From Chamaelirium japonicum (Eukaryota > Streptophyta > Magnoliopsida > Liliales > Melanthiaceae), in the NCBI GenBank assembly GCA_947650365.1, contig CANTAL010000144.1, positions 687,001-751,000 of the forward strand: a stretch of DNA of 64,000 nucleotides, given 5' to 3'. Both the position numbers and the translations under genes were made by a program. The notes beneath the pieces were generated by a model, which was given only the letters and a program-made list of their open reading frames with translations, ran no database searches and had not been told where the DNA came from. This document shows positions 37,433 to 49,974 of this stretch, one piece after another. How positions within the stretch are numbered: position 1 is the first letter of the stretch; each line of letters starts with the position of its first letter.

Positions 37433-38223
37433 TCGATCGTATGAATGAATTAGAATGGATCGTATGAATGAATTAGAATGGATATATTCGTGCAAATAAA
37501 TTAGAATGGATCATACGAATGAGTAAGAATGGATTGTATGAATGAATTAGAATTGATCGTATTAATGAATTAGAATGGATCGTGCGAATGAATTCGAATG
37601 GATCATGCGAATGAAATAGAATGGATACAAATGAATTAGAATGGATCAGACGAATGAATTAGAATGGATCGTATGAGTGAATTCGAATGGATCGTACGAA
37701 TGAATTTGAATAGATCATACAAATGAATTAGAATGGATCGTACGAATGAATTAGAATGGATATATTCGTGCGAATGAATTAGAATGGATCATATGAATGA
37801 ATTAGAATGGATCGTACGAATGAATTAGAATGGATCGTATGAATGAATTAGAATGGATTGTACGAATGAATTAGAATGGATACATTCGTGCGAATGAATA
37901 AGAATGGATCGCACGAATGAAATAGAATGGATCCTATGAATTAGAATGGATCGTATGAAGGAATTAGAATGGATACATTCGTGCGAATGAATTAGAATGG
38001 ATCGTACGAATGAGTAAGAATGATTCGTACGAAGGAATTAGAATGGATCGTACGAAGGAATTAGAATGGATACATTCGTGCGAATGAATTAGAATGGATC
38101 GTACGAATGAGTAAGAATGGATCGTACGAAGGAATTAGAATGGTTCGTCCGAAGGAATTAGAATGGATCATACGAATGAATTAGAATGGATCGTATGAAT
38201 GAATTAGATTGGACCATATGAAT
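37433..38223 (-). repeat. Antisense block, 0.79 kb (A copy of part of 56,287-57,319)
   Basis: Second half of the 484-bp duplication and its continuation. Repeated pairs of GAGTAAGAATGATTCG and AAGGAATTAG units (38,000-38,160) match 57,105-57,250. Exit ATGAATACGATCC here, ATGACAACGATCC in B. Confidence 0.91.
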
Positions 38224-40817
38224 ACGATCCTATCTAATTCATTCATACGATCCATTCTAATTCATTCGCACGATCCATTCTAATTCATTCGCACGATCCA
38301 TTCTAATTCATTCATATGATCCAATCTAATTCATTCATACGATCTATTCTAATTCATTCGCACGAATGTAACCATCTATTTCATTCGTATGATCCATTCT
38401 AATTCATTCGCACTATCCATTCTAATTCATTCATACGATCTATTCGAATTCATTCGCACAATCTATTCTAATTCATTCGTTACGATCCATTCTAATTCCT
38501 TCGTACGATCAATTCTATTTTATTCATACGATCCATTCTTACTCATTCGTACGATCCATTCTAATTCATTCGCACGAATGTATCCATTCTAATTCCTTCG
38601 TACGATCCATTCTAATTTCTTCGTACGAATCATTCTTACTCATTCGTACGATCCATTCTAATTCATTCGCACGAATGTATCGATTCTAATTCATTCGTAC
38701 GATCCATTCTAATTCCTTCGTACGATCCATTCTTATTCATTCGTATGATCCATTCTAATTCATTCGCACGATCCATTCTAATTCATTCGTACGATCCATT
38801 CTAATTCATTCATACGATCCATTCTAATTCATTCATACGATTTATTCTAATTCTTTCGCACGATCCATTCTTACTCATTCGTATGATCTATTCTAATTCA
38901 TTCGCATGAATGTATCCATTCTAATTCATTCATACGATCCATTCTAATTCATTCGTACGATCCATTCTAATTCATTCGCACGAATGTATCAATTCTAATT
39001 CATTCGTACGACCCATTCTAATTCATTCGCACGATCCATTCTAGTTCATTCGCACAATCTATTCTAATTCATTTGTACGATCCATTCTAATTCATTCGTA
39101 CGATCTATTCTAATTCATTCGTACGATCCATTCTAATTCATTCGTACAATCTATTTTAATTCATTCGTACGATCCATTCTAATTTATTCATACGATCTAT
39201 TCTAATACATTCGTACGATCCATTCTAATTCTAATTCATTCACACGATCCAATCTAATTCATAAGTACGATCCATTCTTACTCATTCGTATGATCCATTC
39301 TAATTCATTCGCACGAATGTATCCATACTAATTCATTCGTACGATCCATTCTAATTCATTCGTACGATCCATTCTAATTCATTCGTACGATCCATCCTAT
39401 TTCATTCGTACGATCCATTCTAATTTATTCATACGATCCATTCTTATTCATTCATACGATCCATTCTAATTCATTCGTACGATCCATTCTAATCTATTCG
39501 TACAATCCATTCTATTTCATTCGTAGAATCCATTCTTACTCATTCGTATGATCCATTCTAATTCATTCGTACGATCCATTCAAATTCATTCGTACGATCC
39601 ATTCTAATTCCTTCGATCCATTCTAATTCATTCACACAAATGTATCCATTCTAATTCATTCGTACGATCCATTCTAATTCCTTAGCACGATCCATGCTAA
39701 TTCATTCGTACGATCCATTCTAATTCATTTGCACGATCCATTCTAATTCATTCGTATGATCCATTCAAATTCATTCGCACGATCGTGCGAATGAATCCAT
39801 TGTATTTCATTCATACGATCCATTCTAATTCATTCGCAAGAATGTATCCATTCTAATTCATTCGTACGATCCATTCTAATTCATTCGCACGATCCATTCT
39901 AATTCATTCATACGATCCATTCTAATTCATTCGCACGAATGTATCCTTTCTAATTCATTCATACGATCCATTCTAATTCCTTCGTACGATCCATTCTAAT
40001 TCCTTCGTACGATCCATTCTAATTCCTTCGAATGTATCCATTCTAATTCATTCGTACGATCCATTCTAATTCATTCGTACGATCCATTCTTACTCATTCG
40101 TACGATCCATTCTAATTCATTCGCACGAATGTATCCACTCTAATTCGTTCGTACGATCCATTCTAATTCATTCATTCGTCCGATCCATTCTTATTCATTT
40201 GTACGATCCATTCTAATTCATTCGTACGATCCATTCTAATTCATTCGTACGATCCATTCTTGCTCATTCGTATGATCCATTCTAATTCATTCGTACGAGT
40301 GTATCCATTCTAATTCATTCGTACGACCCATTCTAATTCATTAATACGATCCAATCTAATTCATTCATACGATCCATTATAATTCATTCGCACGAATGTA
40401 TCTGTTCTAATTAATTCGTATGATCCATTCTTATTCATTCGTACGATCTATTCTAATTCATTCGCACGATCCATTCTAATTCATTCACACCATTCTAATT
40501 CATTCGTACGATCCATTCTAATTCATTCATACGATCCATCCTAATTCATTCATACGATCCATTCTAATTCATTCATACAATCCATTCTAATTCTTTCACA
40601 GGATCCATTCTAATTCATTCGTACGATCCATTCTAATTCATTCGTACAATCCATTCTATTTCATTCGTACGATCCATTCTAATTCATTTATACGATCCAT
40701 TCTAATTCATTCATACAATCCATTCTAATTCATTCGCACGAATTTATCCATTCTAAATCATTCGTACGATCCATTCGAATTCATTCGCACGAATGTATTC
40801 ATTCTAATTCTTTTGCA
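38224..40817 (+). repeat. Sense block, 2.59 kb (A copy of 57,320-60,171)
   Basis: Shared landmarks: damaged 28-mer GTAACCATCTATTTC (38,369; B GTATCCATCTATTTC 57,466), CTAATTCTAATTC (39,226 and 58,324), CCTTCGAATGTATCC (40,026 and 59,358), CATTCATTCG (40,165 and 59,505), CTTTTGCACGAATG exit (40,810 and 60,163, offset 19,353). Confidence 0.93.
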
Positions 40818-41228
40818 CGAATGAATTAGAATGGATCGTGCGAATGAATTAGAATGGATCGTACGAATTAATTAGAATGGATCGTATGAATGAATTAGAA
40901 TAGATCGTACGAATGAATAAGAATGGATCGTATGAATGAATGAATTAGAATGAATTAGAATGGATCGTATGAATGAATTAGAATGGATCGTGCGAATGAA
41001 TTCGAATGGATCGTACGAATGAAGTAGAATGGATGCATTCGTGCAAATGAATTAGAATGGATCGTACGAATGAATTAGAGTGGATCGTGTGAAAGAATTA
41101 GAATGGATTGTATGAATAAATTAGAATGGATCGTATGAATAAATTAGAATGGATCGTGCGAATGAATTCGAATGGATCGTGTGAATGAATTAGAATGGAT
41201 CGTACGAATAAATTTGAATAGATTGTGC
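40818..41228 (-). repeat. Antisense block, 0.41 kb
   Basis: Its first 370 bases match the start of 60,172-60,593 (AATTAATTAG, GAATGAATGAATTAG and GAATTAGAGTGGATCGTGTG landmarks). The B block then jumps to sequence that in copy A lies at about 44.34-44.41 kb. This block exits at GATTGTGCTCCATTC. Confidence 0.9.
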
Positions 41229-41391
41229 TCCATTCTAATTCATTCGCACGATCCATTCTAATTCATTCGTACGATCCATTCTAATTCATTCGCACAATCC
41301 ATTCTAATTCCTTTGTACGACCCATTATATTTCATTCGTATGGTCCATTCTAATTCCTTTGTACGTACGAATGAATTAGAATGGATACATT
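41229..41391. repeat. Sense block with a one-unit antisense insert
   Basis: Sense 41,229-41,365, then a single antisense unit (TACGAATGAATTAGAATGG, 41,366-41,391), then sense from CATTCTCATTCG. Entered through GTACGTACGAATG, a doubled palindromic core. Confidence 0.82.
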
Positions 41392-42836
41392 CTCATTCGT
41401 ACGATCCATTCTAAATTCATTCATACGATCCATTCTAATTCATTCATACGATCTATTCCAATTCATTCATACGATCCAATCTAATTCGTTCATACGATCC
41501 ATTCTAATTCATTCGTACAATCTATTCTAATTCATTCGTACGATCCATTCTAATTCCTTCGTACGATCCATTCTAATTCATTCATACGATCCATTCTAAT
41601 TCATTCGTACAATCCATTCTATTTCATTCGTACGATCCATTCTTACTCATTCATACAATCCATTCTAATTCATTCATACGATCCAATCTAATTCATTCAT
41701 ACGATCCATTCTAATTCATTCGTATATATCCATTCTAATTCATTTATACGATCCATTCTAATTCATTCGTACGATCTATTCTAATTCATTCGCACGATCC
41801 ATTCTAATTCATTCGTATGATCCATTCTAATTCCTTCGGACGATCCATTCTATTTCATTCGTACGATCCATTCTTACTCATTCGTATAATCTATTCTAAT
41901 TCATTCGCACAAATGTATCCATTCTAATTCATTTGTACATTCTATTTCATTCGTACGATCCATTCTAATTCATTTGTACATTCTATTTCATTCGTACGAT
42001 CCATTCTTACTCATTAGCACGATCCATTCTAATTCATTCGTACATTCCATTCTAATTCATTCGCACGATCCATTCGAATTCACTCATACGATCCATTCTA
42101 ATTCATTCGTATGATCCATTCTAATTCATTTGTATCCATTCTATTTCATTTGCACGATCCATTCGAATTCATTCGCACGATCCATTCTAATTCATTCATA
42201 CGATCCATTCTAATTCATTCATACAATCCATTCTTAGTCATTCGTATGATCCATTCTAATTCATTTGCACAAATATATCCATTCTAATTCATTCATACGA
42301 TCCATTCTAATTCATTCATACGATCTATTCTAATTCTTTCACACGAATGTATCCATTCTAATCAATTCGTACGATCCATTCTAATTCCTTCGTACGATCC
42401 ATTCTAATTCCTTCGTACGATCCATTCTAATTCCTTTGTAGGACCCATTATATTTCATTCGTATGATCCATTCTAATTCCTTTGTACGATCTATTCTAAT
42501 TCATTCGTACGATCCATTCTAATTCATTCATACGATCCATTCTAATTCATTCGTACGATCCATTCTATTTCATTCGTACGATCCATTCTAATTCATTCGT
42601 ACGATCCATTCTAATTCATTCATACGATCCTTTCTAATTCATTCGTACGATCCATTCTAATTCATTCGTACGATCCATTCTATTGCATTCGTACGATCCA
42701 TTCTAATTCATTCGTACAATCCATTCTAATTCATTCGTACGATCAATTCTAATTCCTTCGTATGATCCATTCTAATTCAATCGCACGAATGTATCCATTC
42801 TAATTCATTCGTACGATCCATTCTAATTCATTCGTA
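41392..42836 (+). repeat. Sense block, 1.45 kb
   Basis: Includes the 112-bp module (42,067-42,178) with its usual left flank ATTAGCACGATCC, and the CCTTTG(T)ACGACCCATTATATTTC string (41,320 and 42,446) also found at 45,110, 58,615 and 61,373. Shortened units TTTGTACATTCTATTTC occur twice, at about 41,932 and 41,970. Confidence 0.9.
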
Positions 42837-42856
42837 CGAAGGAATTAGAATGGATT
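42815..42856. other. Zero-spacer 42-bp palindromic switch at CGTACG
   Basis: A full sense unit meets a full antisense unit at a shared CGTACG centred between 42,835 and 42,836. Nineteen of 21 base pairs match; the two mismatches are the AAGG variant and one CpG transition. Same class as 35,935 and 55,877. Confidence 0.93.
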
Positions 42857-43579
42857 GTATGAATGAATTAGAATGGATCGTATGAATGAGTAAGAATGGA
42901 TCGTACGAATGAAATAGAATGGATTGTACGAATAAATTAGAATGGATCGTACGAATGAATTAGAATGGATCGTACGAAGGAATTAGAATGGATCGTACGA
43001 ATGAATTAGAATAGATTGTACGAATGAATTAGAATCGATCGTATGAATGAATTAGATTGGATCGTATGAATGAATTAGAATAGATCGTATGAATGAATTA
43101 GAATCGATCGTATGAATGAATTAGAATGGATCGTACGAATGTATTAGAATGGATACATTCGTGCGAATGAATTAGAATGGATCGTACGTATGAATAAGAA
43201 TGGATCGTTCGAATGAATTAGAATAGATCGTATGAATGAATTAGATTGGATCGTATGAATGAATTAGAATGGATCATATGAATGAATTAGAATAGATCGT
43301 ACGAATGAATTGGAATGGATCGTACGAATGAATTAGAATGGATCGTACGAATGAATTAGAATGGATCGTGCAAATGAATTAGAATGGACTGTATGAATGA
43401 ATTAGAATGGATCGTACGAAGGAATTAGAATGGATACATTCGTGCGAATGAATTAGAATGGATCGTACGAATGAATTAGAATGGATACATTCGTGCGAAT
43501 GAATTAGAATGGATCGTATGAATGAATTAGAATGGATTGTACTTATGAATTAGAATGGATTGTACGAATGAATTAGAAT
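42837..43579 (-). repeat. Antisense block, 0.74 kb
   Basis: Its first 260 bases resemble 29,560-29,760 and 49,700-49,830 (AGATTGTACG, then AGATTGGATCGTATG, then AGATCGTATG order), so it is a further copy of the start of the A/B long repeat. It ends GAATTAGAATACGATCC. Confidence 0.88.
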
Positions 43580-43750
43580 ACGATCCATTCTTACTCATTA
43601 GCACGATCTATTCTAATTTATTCATACGACCCATTCTAATTCATTAATATGATCCATTCTAATTCATTCGGACGAATATATCCATTCTAATTCATTCGTA
43701 TGATCCATTCTAATTCATTCATACGATCCATTCTAATTCATTCGCACGAC
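43580..43750 (+). repeat. Sense microblock, 0.17 kb
   Basis: Seven units with ACTCATTAGCACG, CATTAATATG and a CGGACGAATATATCC 28-mer. Exits CGCACGACGCATGCGAATG, a partly palindromic fusion. Confidence 0.85.
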
Positions 43751-44061
43751 GCATGCGAATGAATTAGAATGGATATATTCGTGCAAATGAATTAGAATGG
43801 ATCGTATGAATGAATTAGAATGGATCGTACGAATGAATTAGAATGGATCGTACAAATGAATTAGAATGAATCGTATGAATGAATTAGAATGGATCGTACG
43901 AATGAATTAGAATGGGTCGTACGAATGAAATAGAATGGATCGTACGAATGAATTAGAATGGATACATTCTTGCGAATGAATTAGAATGGATCGTATGAAT
44001 GAATTAGAATGGATCGTACTTATGAATTAGAATGGATCTTACGAATGAATTAGAATGGATA
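43751..44061 (-). repeat. Antisense block matching the end of the 3.6-kb repeat
   Basis: Ends with GTACTTATGAATTAG and GGATACACGATCC exactly as the antisense blocks do at 23,741 and 27,331 (landmark here 44,057). It places a fragment of the 16-29 kb family inside copy A. Confidence 0.9.
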
Positions 44062-44409
44062 CACGATCCATTCTAATTCATTCATACGATCCATTCTAAT
44101 TCATTCGTACAATCCATTCTAATTCATTCGCACGATCCATTCTAATTCATTCGCGCGAATGTATCCATTCTATTTCATTCGTACGATCCAGATCCATTCT
44201 AATTCATTCGTACGATCCATTCTAATTCATTCGTACAATCCATTCTAATTCATTCGTACGTGCGAATGAATTAGAATGGATCGTATGGTACGAATGAAAT
44301 AGAATGGATACATTCGTGCGAATGAATTAGAATGGATAGTGCGAATGAATTAAAATGGATTGTACGAATGAATTAGAACGGATCATATGAATGAATTAGA
44401 ATGGATCGT
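44062..44409. repeat. Sense (44062-44259) and antisense (44260-44409) blocks
   Basis: The sense part repeats the ACACGATCC start and the ATCCAGATCC fusion (about 44,188) of 23,747-23,900. The antisense part ends GGATCGTGTATCCATTC, matched at 60,591 in copy B. Confidence 0.88.
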
Positions 44410-45930
44410 GTATCCATTCTAATTCATTCGTACGATCCATTCTAATTCATCAGTACGATCCATTCTAATTCAATCATACGATCCATTCTAATTTATTCAC
44501 AGGAATGTATCCATTCTAATTCATTCGTACGATCCATTCTATTTCATTCGTACGATCCATTCTAATTCATTCATACGATCCATTCTAATTCATTTGTACG
44601 ATCCATTCTAATTCATTCAAACGATCCATTCTAAGTCATTCGCATGAATGTAACCATTCTAATTCATTCGTATGATCCATTCTATTTCATTCGTACGATC
44701 CATTCTAATTCATTCGCACGATCCATTCTAATTTATTCGCACGAATGTATCCGATCCATTCTAATTCATTCGTACAATTCATTCTAATTCATTCGCACGA
44801 TCCATTTGAATTCACTCATACGATTCATTCTAATTCATTCGTATGATCCATTCTAATTCATTTCTATCTATTCTATTTCATTCGCACGATCCATTCGAAT
44901 TCATTCGCACGATCCATTCTAATTCATTCATACGATTCATTCTAATTCATTCATACAATCCATTCTTACTCATTCGTATGATCCATTCTAATTCATTTGC
45001 ACGAATATATCCATTCTAATTCATTCTTACGATCTATTCTAATTCATTCATACGATCCATTGTAATTCCTTCGTACGATCCATTCTAATTCCTTCGTACG
45101 ATCCATTTTAATTCCTTTGTACGACCCATTATATTTCATTCGTATGATCCATTCTAATTCATTCGCACGATCCATTCTAATCATTCGTACGATCCATTCT
45201 AATTCATTCGTACAATCCATTCTATTTTATTCGTACGATCCATTCTAATTCACTCATACGATCCATTCTAATTCATTCGTATGATCAATTCTAATTCATT
45301 CATACAATCCATTCTATTTCATTTGTACGATCCATTCATACTCATTCGTATGATCCATTCTAATTCATTCGCACGAATGTATCCATTCTAATTCATTCGT
45401 ACGATCCATTCTAATTCATTCATACAATCCATTCTATTTCATTCGTATGATCCATTCTTACTCATTCGTATAATCCATTCTAATTCATTCGCACGAATGT
45501 ATCCATTCTAATTCATTCGTACGATCCATTCTAATTCATTCGAACGATCCATTCTAATTCATTCATACGATCCTTTCTAATTCATTCATACGATCCATTC
45601 TAATTCATTCGCACGAATGTATCCATTCTAATTCATTCGTACGATCCATTCTAATTCATTCGTACGATCCATTCTAATTCATTAGCACGATACATTCTAA
45701 TTCATTCGTACAATCCATTCTATTTCATTCGTACGATCCATTCTAATTCATTCATACGATCCATTCTAATTCATACATACGATCTATTCTAATTCATTCA
45801 TATGATCCAATCTAATTCATTCATACGATCCATTCTAATTCATTCGTACGAATGTATCCATTCTAATTCATTCATACGATCCATTCTAATTCATTCGCAC
45901 GAATGTATCCATTCTAATTCATTCATACAT
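44410..45930 (+). repeat. Sense block, 1.52 kb (A copy of 60,594-62,397)
   Basis: Shared with B: CAGTACG/AAGTACG near the start, GTAACCATTC (44,650 and 60,835), the GTATC(C/A)GATCC fusion (44,749 and 60,957), the 112-bp module, and the exit ACATGTATGAATG (45,928 and 62,395). Carries an exact 120-bp interval at 45,375-45,494. Copy B is about 280 bp longer near 62.0-62.3 kb. Confidence 0.92.
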
Positions 45931-46989
45931 GTATGAATGAATTAGAATGGATCGTGCGAATGAATTAGAATGGTTCGTACGAATGAATTAGAATGGATCG
46001 TACGAATGAGTTAGAATAGATACATTCGTGCGAATGAATTAGAATGGATCGTACGAATGAATTTGAATGGATCGTACAAATTAAATAGAATGGATCGTAC
46101 GAATGATGAATTAGAATTGATCGTATGAATAAATTAGAATGGATCGTACGAATGAAATAGAATGGATTGTACGAATGAATTAGAATGGATCGTACGAATG
46201 AATTAGAATGGATCGTACGAATGAATTAGAATAGATCGTGCGAATGAATTAGAATGGTGCGAATGAATTAGAATGGATCATACGAAAGAATTAGAATGGA
46301 TCGTATGAAGGAATTAGAATGGATCGTACGAAGGAATTAGAATGGATCGTACGAATGAATTAGAATGGATCGTACGAATGAATTAGAATGGATACATTCG
46401 CGCGAAAGAATTAGAATAAATCATATGAATGAATTAGAATGGATCGTATGAATGAATTAGAATGGATATATTCATACAAATGAATTAGAATGGATCATAC
46501 GAATGAGTAAGAATGGATTGTATGAATGAATTAGAATGGATCGTATGAATGAATTAGAATGGATCGTGCGAATGAATTCGAATGGATCGTGCGAATGAAA
46601 TAGAATGGATACAAATGAATTAGAATGGATCATACGAATGAATTAGAATGGATCGTATGAGTGAATTCGAATGGTTCGTGCGAATGAATTAGAATAGATT
46701 GTACGAATGAATTAGAATGGATCGGATACATTCGTGCGAATGAATTAGAATGGATCGTGCGAATGAATTAGAATGGATCATACGAATGAATTAGAATGGA
46801 TCGTACGAATGAAATAGAATGGATCGTACGAATGAATTAGAATGGATACATTCGTGCGAATGAATTAGAATGGATCGTATGAATGAATTAAAATTGATCG
46901 TACGAATGAATTAGAATGGATTGTACGAATAAATTAGAATGGATACATTCGTGCGAATGAATTAGAATAGATCATACGAATGAGTAAGA
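45931..46989 (-). repeat. Antisense block, 1.06 kb (A copy of 62,398-63,548)
   Basis: Shared GAATGATGAATTAG (46,102 and 62,570), ATATATTCATACAAATG type unit (46,465 and 63,025), GGATACAAATG (46,608 and 63,168), GGATCGGATACATTCG (46,722 and 63,281). Exit GAGTAAGATCTAATTCC at 46,982 and 63,541, where BglII-like AGATCT joins the two orientations. Confidence 0.93.
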
Positions 46990-49549
46990 TCTAATTCCTT
47001 CGTACGATCCATTCTAATTCATTCGTACGATCCATTCTAATTCATTCGCACGATCCATTCTAATTCATTCGTACGATCCATTCTAATTCATTCATACGAT
47101 CCAATCTAATTCATTCATACGATCCATTCTAATTCATTTGTATGATCCATTCTAATTCATTCGTACGATCCATTCTAATTCATTCGCACGAATGTATCCA
47201 TTCTAATTCATTCGTACGATCCATTCTAATTCATTCGCACGATCCATTCAAATTCATTCGTACGATCCATTCTATTTCATTCGTACGATCCATTCTAATT
47301 CATTAATACGATCCATTCTAATTCATTCATACGATCCATTCTAATTCATTTATACGATCCAATCTAATTCATTCATACGATCCATTCTAATTCATTCGTA
47401 CAATCTATTCTAATTCATTCGTACGACCCATTCTAATTCCTTCGTACGATCCATTCTAATTCATTCGTACGATCCATTCTAATTCATTCTTACAATCGCA
47501 CGATCCATTCTAATTCATTCACACCATTCTAATTCATTCGCACAATCTATTCTAATTCATTCGTACGATCCATTCTAATTCATTCGTACGATCCATTCTA
47601 ATTGATACGTACAATCCATTCTATTTCATTCGTACGATCCATTCTTACTCTTTCGTACGATCCATTCTAATTCATTCGCACGAATGTATCCATTCTAATT
47701 CATTCATACGATCTATTCTAATTCATTCATACGATCCATTCTAATTCATTCATACAATCCATTCTAATTCTTTCACACGATCCATTCTAATTCTTTCACA
47801 CGATCCATTCTAATTCATTCGTACGATCCATTCTAATTCATTCGTATAATCCATTCTATTTCATTCGTACGATCCATTCTTATTCATTCGTACGATCCAT
47901 TCCAATTCATTCATACGATCCATTCTTATTCATTCGTACGAATGTATCCGATCCATTCTAATTCATTCGTACAATCGCCTTATCCATTCTAATTCATTTG
48001 TATCCATTCTATTTCATTCGTACGATCCATTCTTATTCATTCGTACGAATGTATCCATTCTAATTCATTCGCACAAATGTATCCATTCTAATTCATTCGT
48101 ACGATCCATTCTAATTCATTCATACGATCGCACTATCCATTCTAATTCATTCATACGATCGCATAATCTATTTTAATTCATTCGTTACGATCCATTCTAA
48201 TTCCTTCGTACGATCCATTCTATTTCATTCGTACGATCCATTCTTACTCATTCGTACGATCCATTCTAATTCATTCGCACGAATGTATCCATTCTAATTC
48301 CTTCGTATGATCCATTCTAATTCCATTCTAATTCATTCATACAATCCATTCTATTTTATTCGTACGATCCATTCTTACTCATTCGTACGATCCATTCTAA
48401 TTCATTCGCACGAATGTATCCATTCTAATTCATTCGTACGATCCATTCTAATTCATTCGTACGATCCATTCTAATTCATTCATACGATCCATTCTAATTC
48501 ATTCATACGATCTATTCTAATTCTTTCACACGATCCATTCTAATTCATTCGTACGATCCATTCTAATTTATTCGTACAATCCATTCTATTTCATTCGTAC
48601 GATCCATTCTTATTCATTCGTACGATCCATTCTAATTCATTCGCACGAATGTATCCATTCTAATTCATTCGTACGATCCATTCTAATTCATTCGTACAAT
48701 CCATTCTATTTCATTCGTACGATCCATTCTTACTCATTCGTATGATCCATTCTAATTCATTCACACGAATGTATCCATTCTAATTCATTCGTACGATCCA
48801 TTCTAATTCTTTCGTACGATCCATTCTAATTCATTCGTACAATCCATTCTAATTCAATCGCACGAATTTATCCATTCTAATTCATTCGTACGATCCATTC
48901 TAATTCATTCGCACAATCTATTTTAATTCATTAGTACGTTCCATTCTAATTCATTACGTACGATCCATTCTAATTCATTCGCACAATCTATTCTAATTCA
49001 TTCGTACGATCCATTCTAATTCCTTCGTACGATCCATTCTAATTCATTCATACGATCTATTCTAATTCTAATTCATTCGTACAATCCATTCTAATTCATT
49101 CATACGATCCATTCTAATTCATTCGTACAATCCATTCTAATTCATTCATACGATCCATTCTAATTCATTCATACGATCTATTCTAATTCTTTCGCATGAA
49201 TGTATCCATTCTAATTTATTCGTACGATCCATTCTAATTCCTTCGTACGATCCATTCTAATTCATTCGTACGATCTATTCTAATTCATTCGTACGATCCA
49301 TTCTAATTCATTCGCACGAATGTATCCATTCTAATTCATTCATACAATCTATTCTAATTCATTCGTACGATCCATTCTAATTCATTCGTACAATCCATTC
49401 TATTTCATTCGTACGATCCATTCTTACTCATTCGTATGATCCATTCTAATTCATTCGCACGAATGTATCCATTCCAATTCATTCGTACGATCCATTCTAA
49501 TTCATTTGTACGATCAATTCTAATTCATTCGTACAATCCATTTTATTTC
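46990..49549 (+). repeat. Sense block, 2.56 kb, start of copy B
   Basis: First 450 bases equal the start of 63,549-64,000 (offset 16,559). From 48,321 onward it equals 28,305-29,411 of copy A. Contains tandem module DNA with an exact 120-bp interval at 48,647-48,766 and CATACGATCGCACTATCC near 48,120. Confidence 0.93.
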
Positions 49550-49974
49550 ATTAGAATGGATCGTACGAATGAAATAGAATGGATCGTACTTACGAATTAG
49601 AATGGATCGTACGAATGAATTAGAATGGATATGAATGGTACGAATGAATTAGAATGGATCGTATGAATGAATTAGAATGGATCATACGAATGAGTAACAA
49701 TGGATCGTACGAAGGAATTAGAATGGATCGTACGAATGAATTAGAATAGATTGTACGAATGAATTAGAATGGATCGTATGAATGAATTAGATTGGATCGT
49801 ATGAATGAATTAGAATAGATCGTATGATTGAATTAGAATGGATCGTATGAATGAAATATAATGGATCGTACGAATGAATTAGAATGGATCGTACGAATGA
49901 ATTAGAATGGATCGTGTGAAAGAATTAGAATGGATTGTATGAATGAATTAGAATGGATCGTATGAATGAATTAA
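49550..49974 (-). repeat. Antisense block, 0.42 kb (B copy of 29,412-30,193)
   Basis: Same start, same odd unit GGATATGAATGGTACG, same end as copy A but lacking about 360 internal bases. The missing part in A starts near 29.76 kb. Confidence 0.92.

Larger units (their letters stand above)
41229..44409. repeat. About 3.2 kb present in copy A, absent in copy B
   Basis: Offset between copies A and B falls from 19,353 (40,811/60,164) to 16,183 (44,408/60,591), a 3.17-kb difference. The segment is an ordinary mix of blocks: sense 41,229-41,365 and 41,392-42,836, antisense 42,837-43,579, microblocks after that. Deletion from B by pairing of same-direction antisense units near 41.2 and 44.3 kb is the simplest reading. 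Confidence 0.9.
27337..46989. repeat. Long-repeat copy A (about 18.7-19.7 kb)
   Basis: A series of blocks whose orientation pattern is repeated in 46,990-63,548. Marker offsets A to B: 20,016 (28,305), 19,989 (28,961), 20,138 (29,411), 19,759 (32,041), 19,353 (40,811), 16,183 (44,408), 16,559 (46,982). The true left edge is uncertain because the first 0.9 kb belongs to the 3.6-kb family. Confidence 0.88.

Noticed and set aside
42815-42856. Rho-independent terminator or attenuator hairpin
   Set aside because: The long inverted repeats are fusions of sense and antisense satellite units. There is no GC-rich stem with a T tract and no gene upstream.
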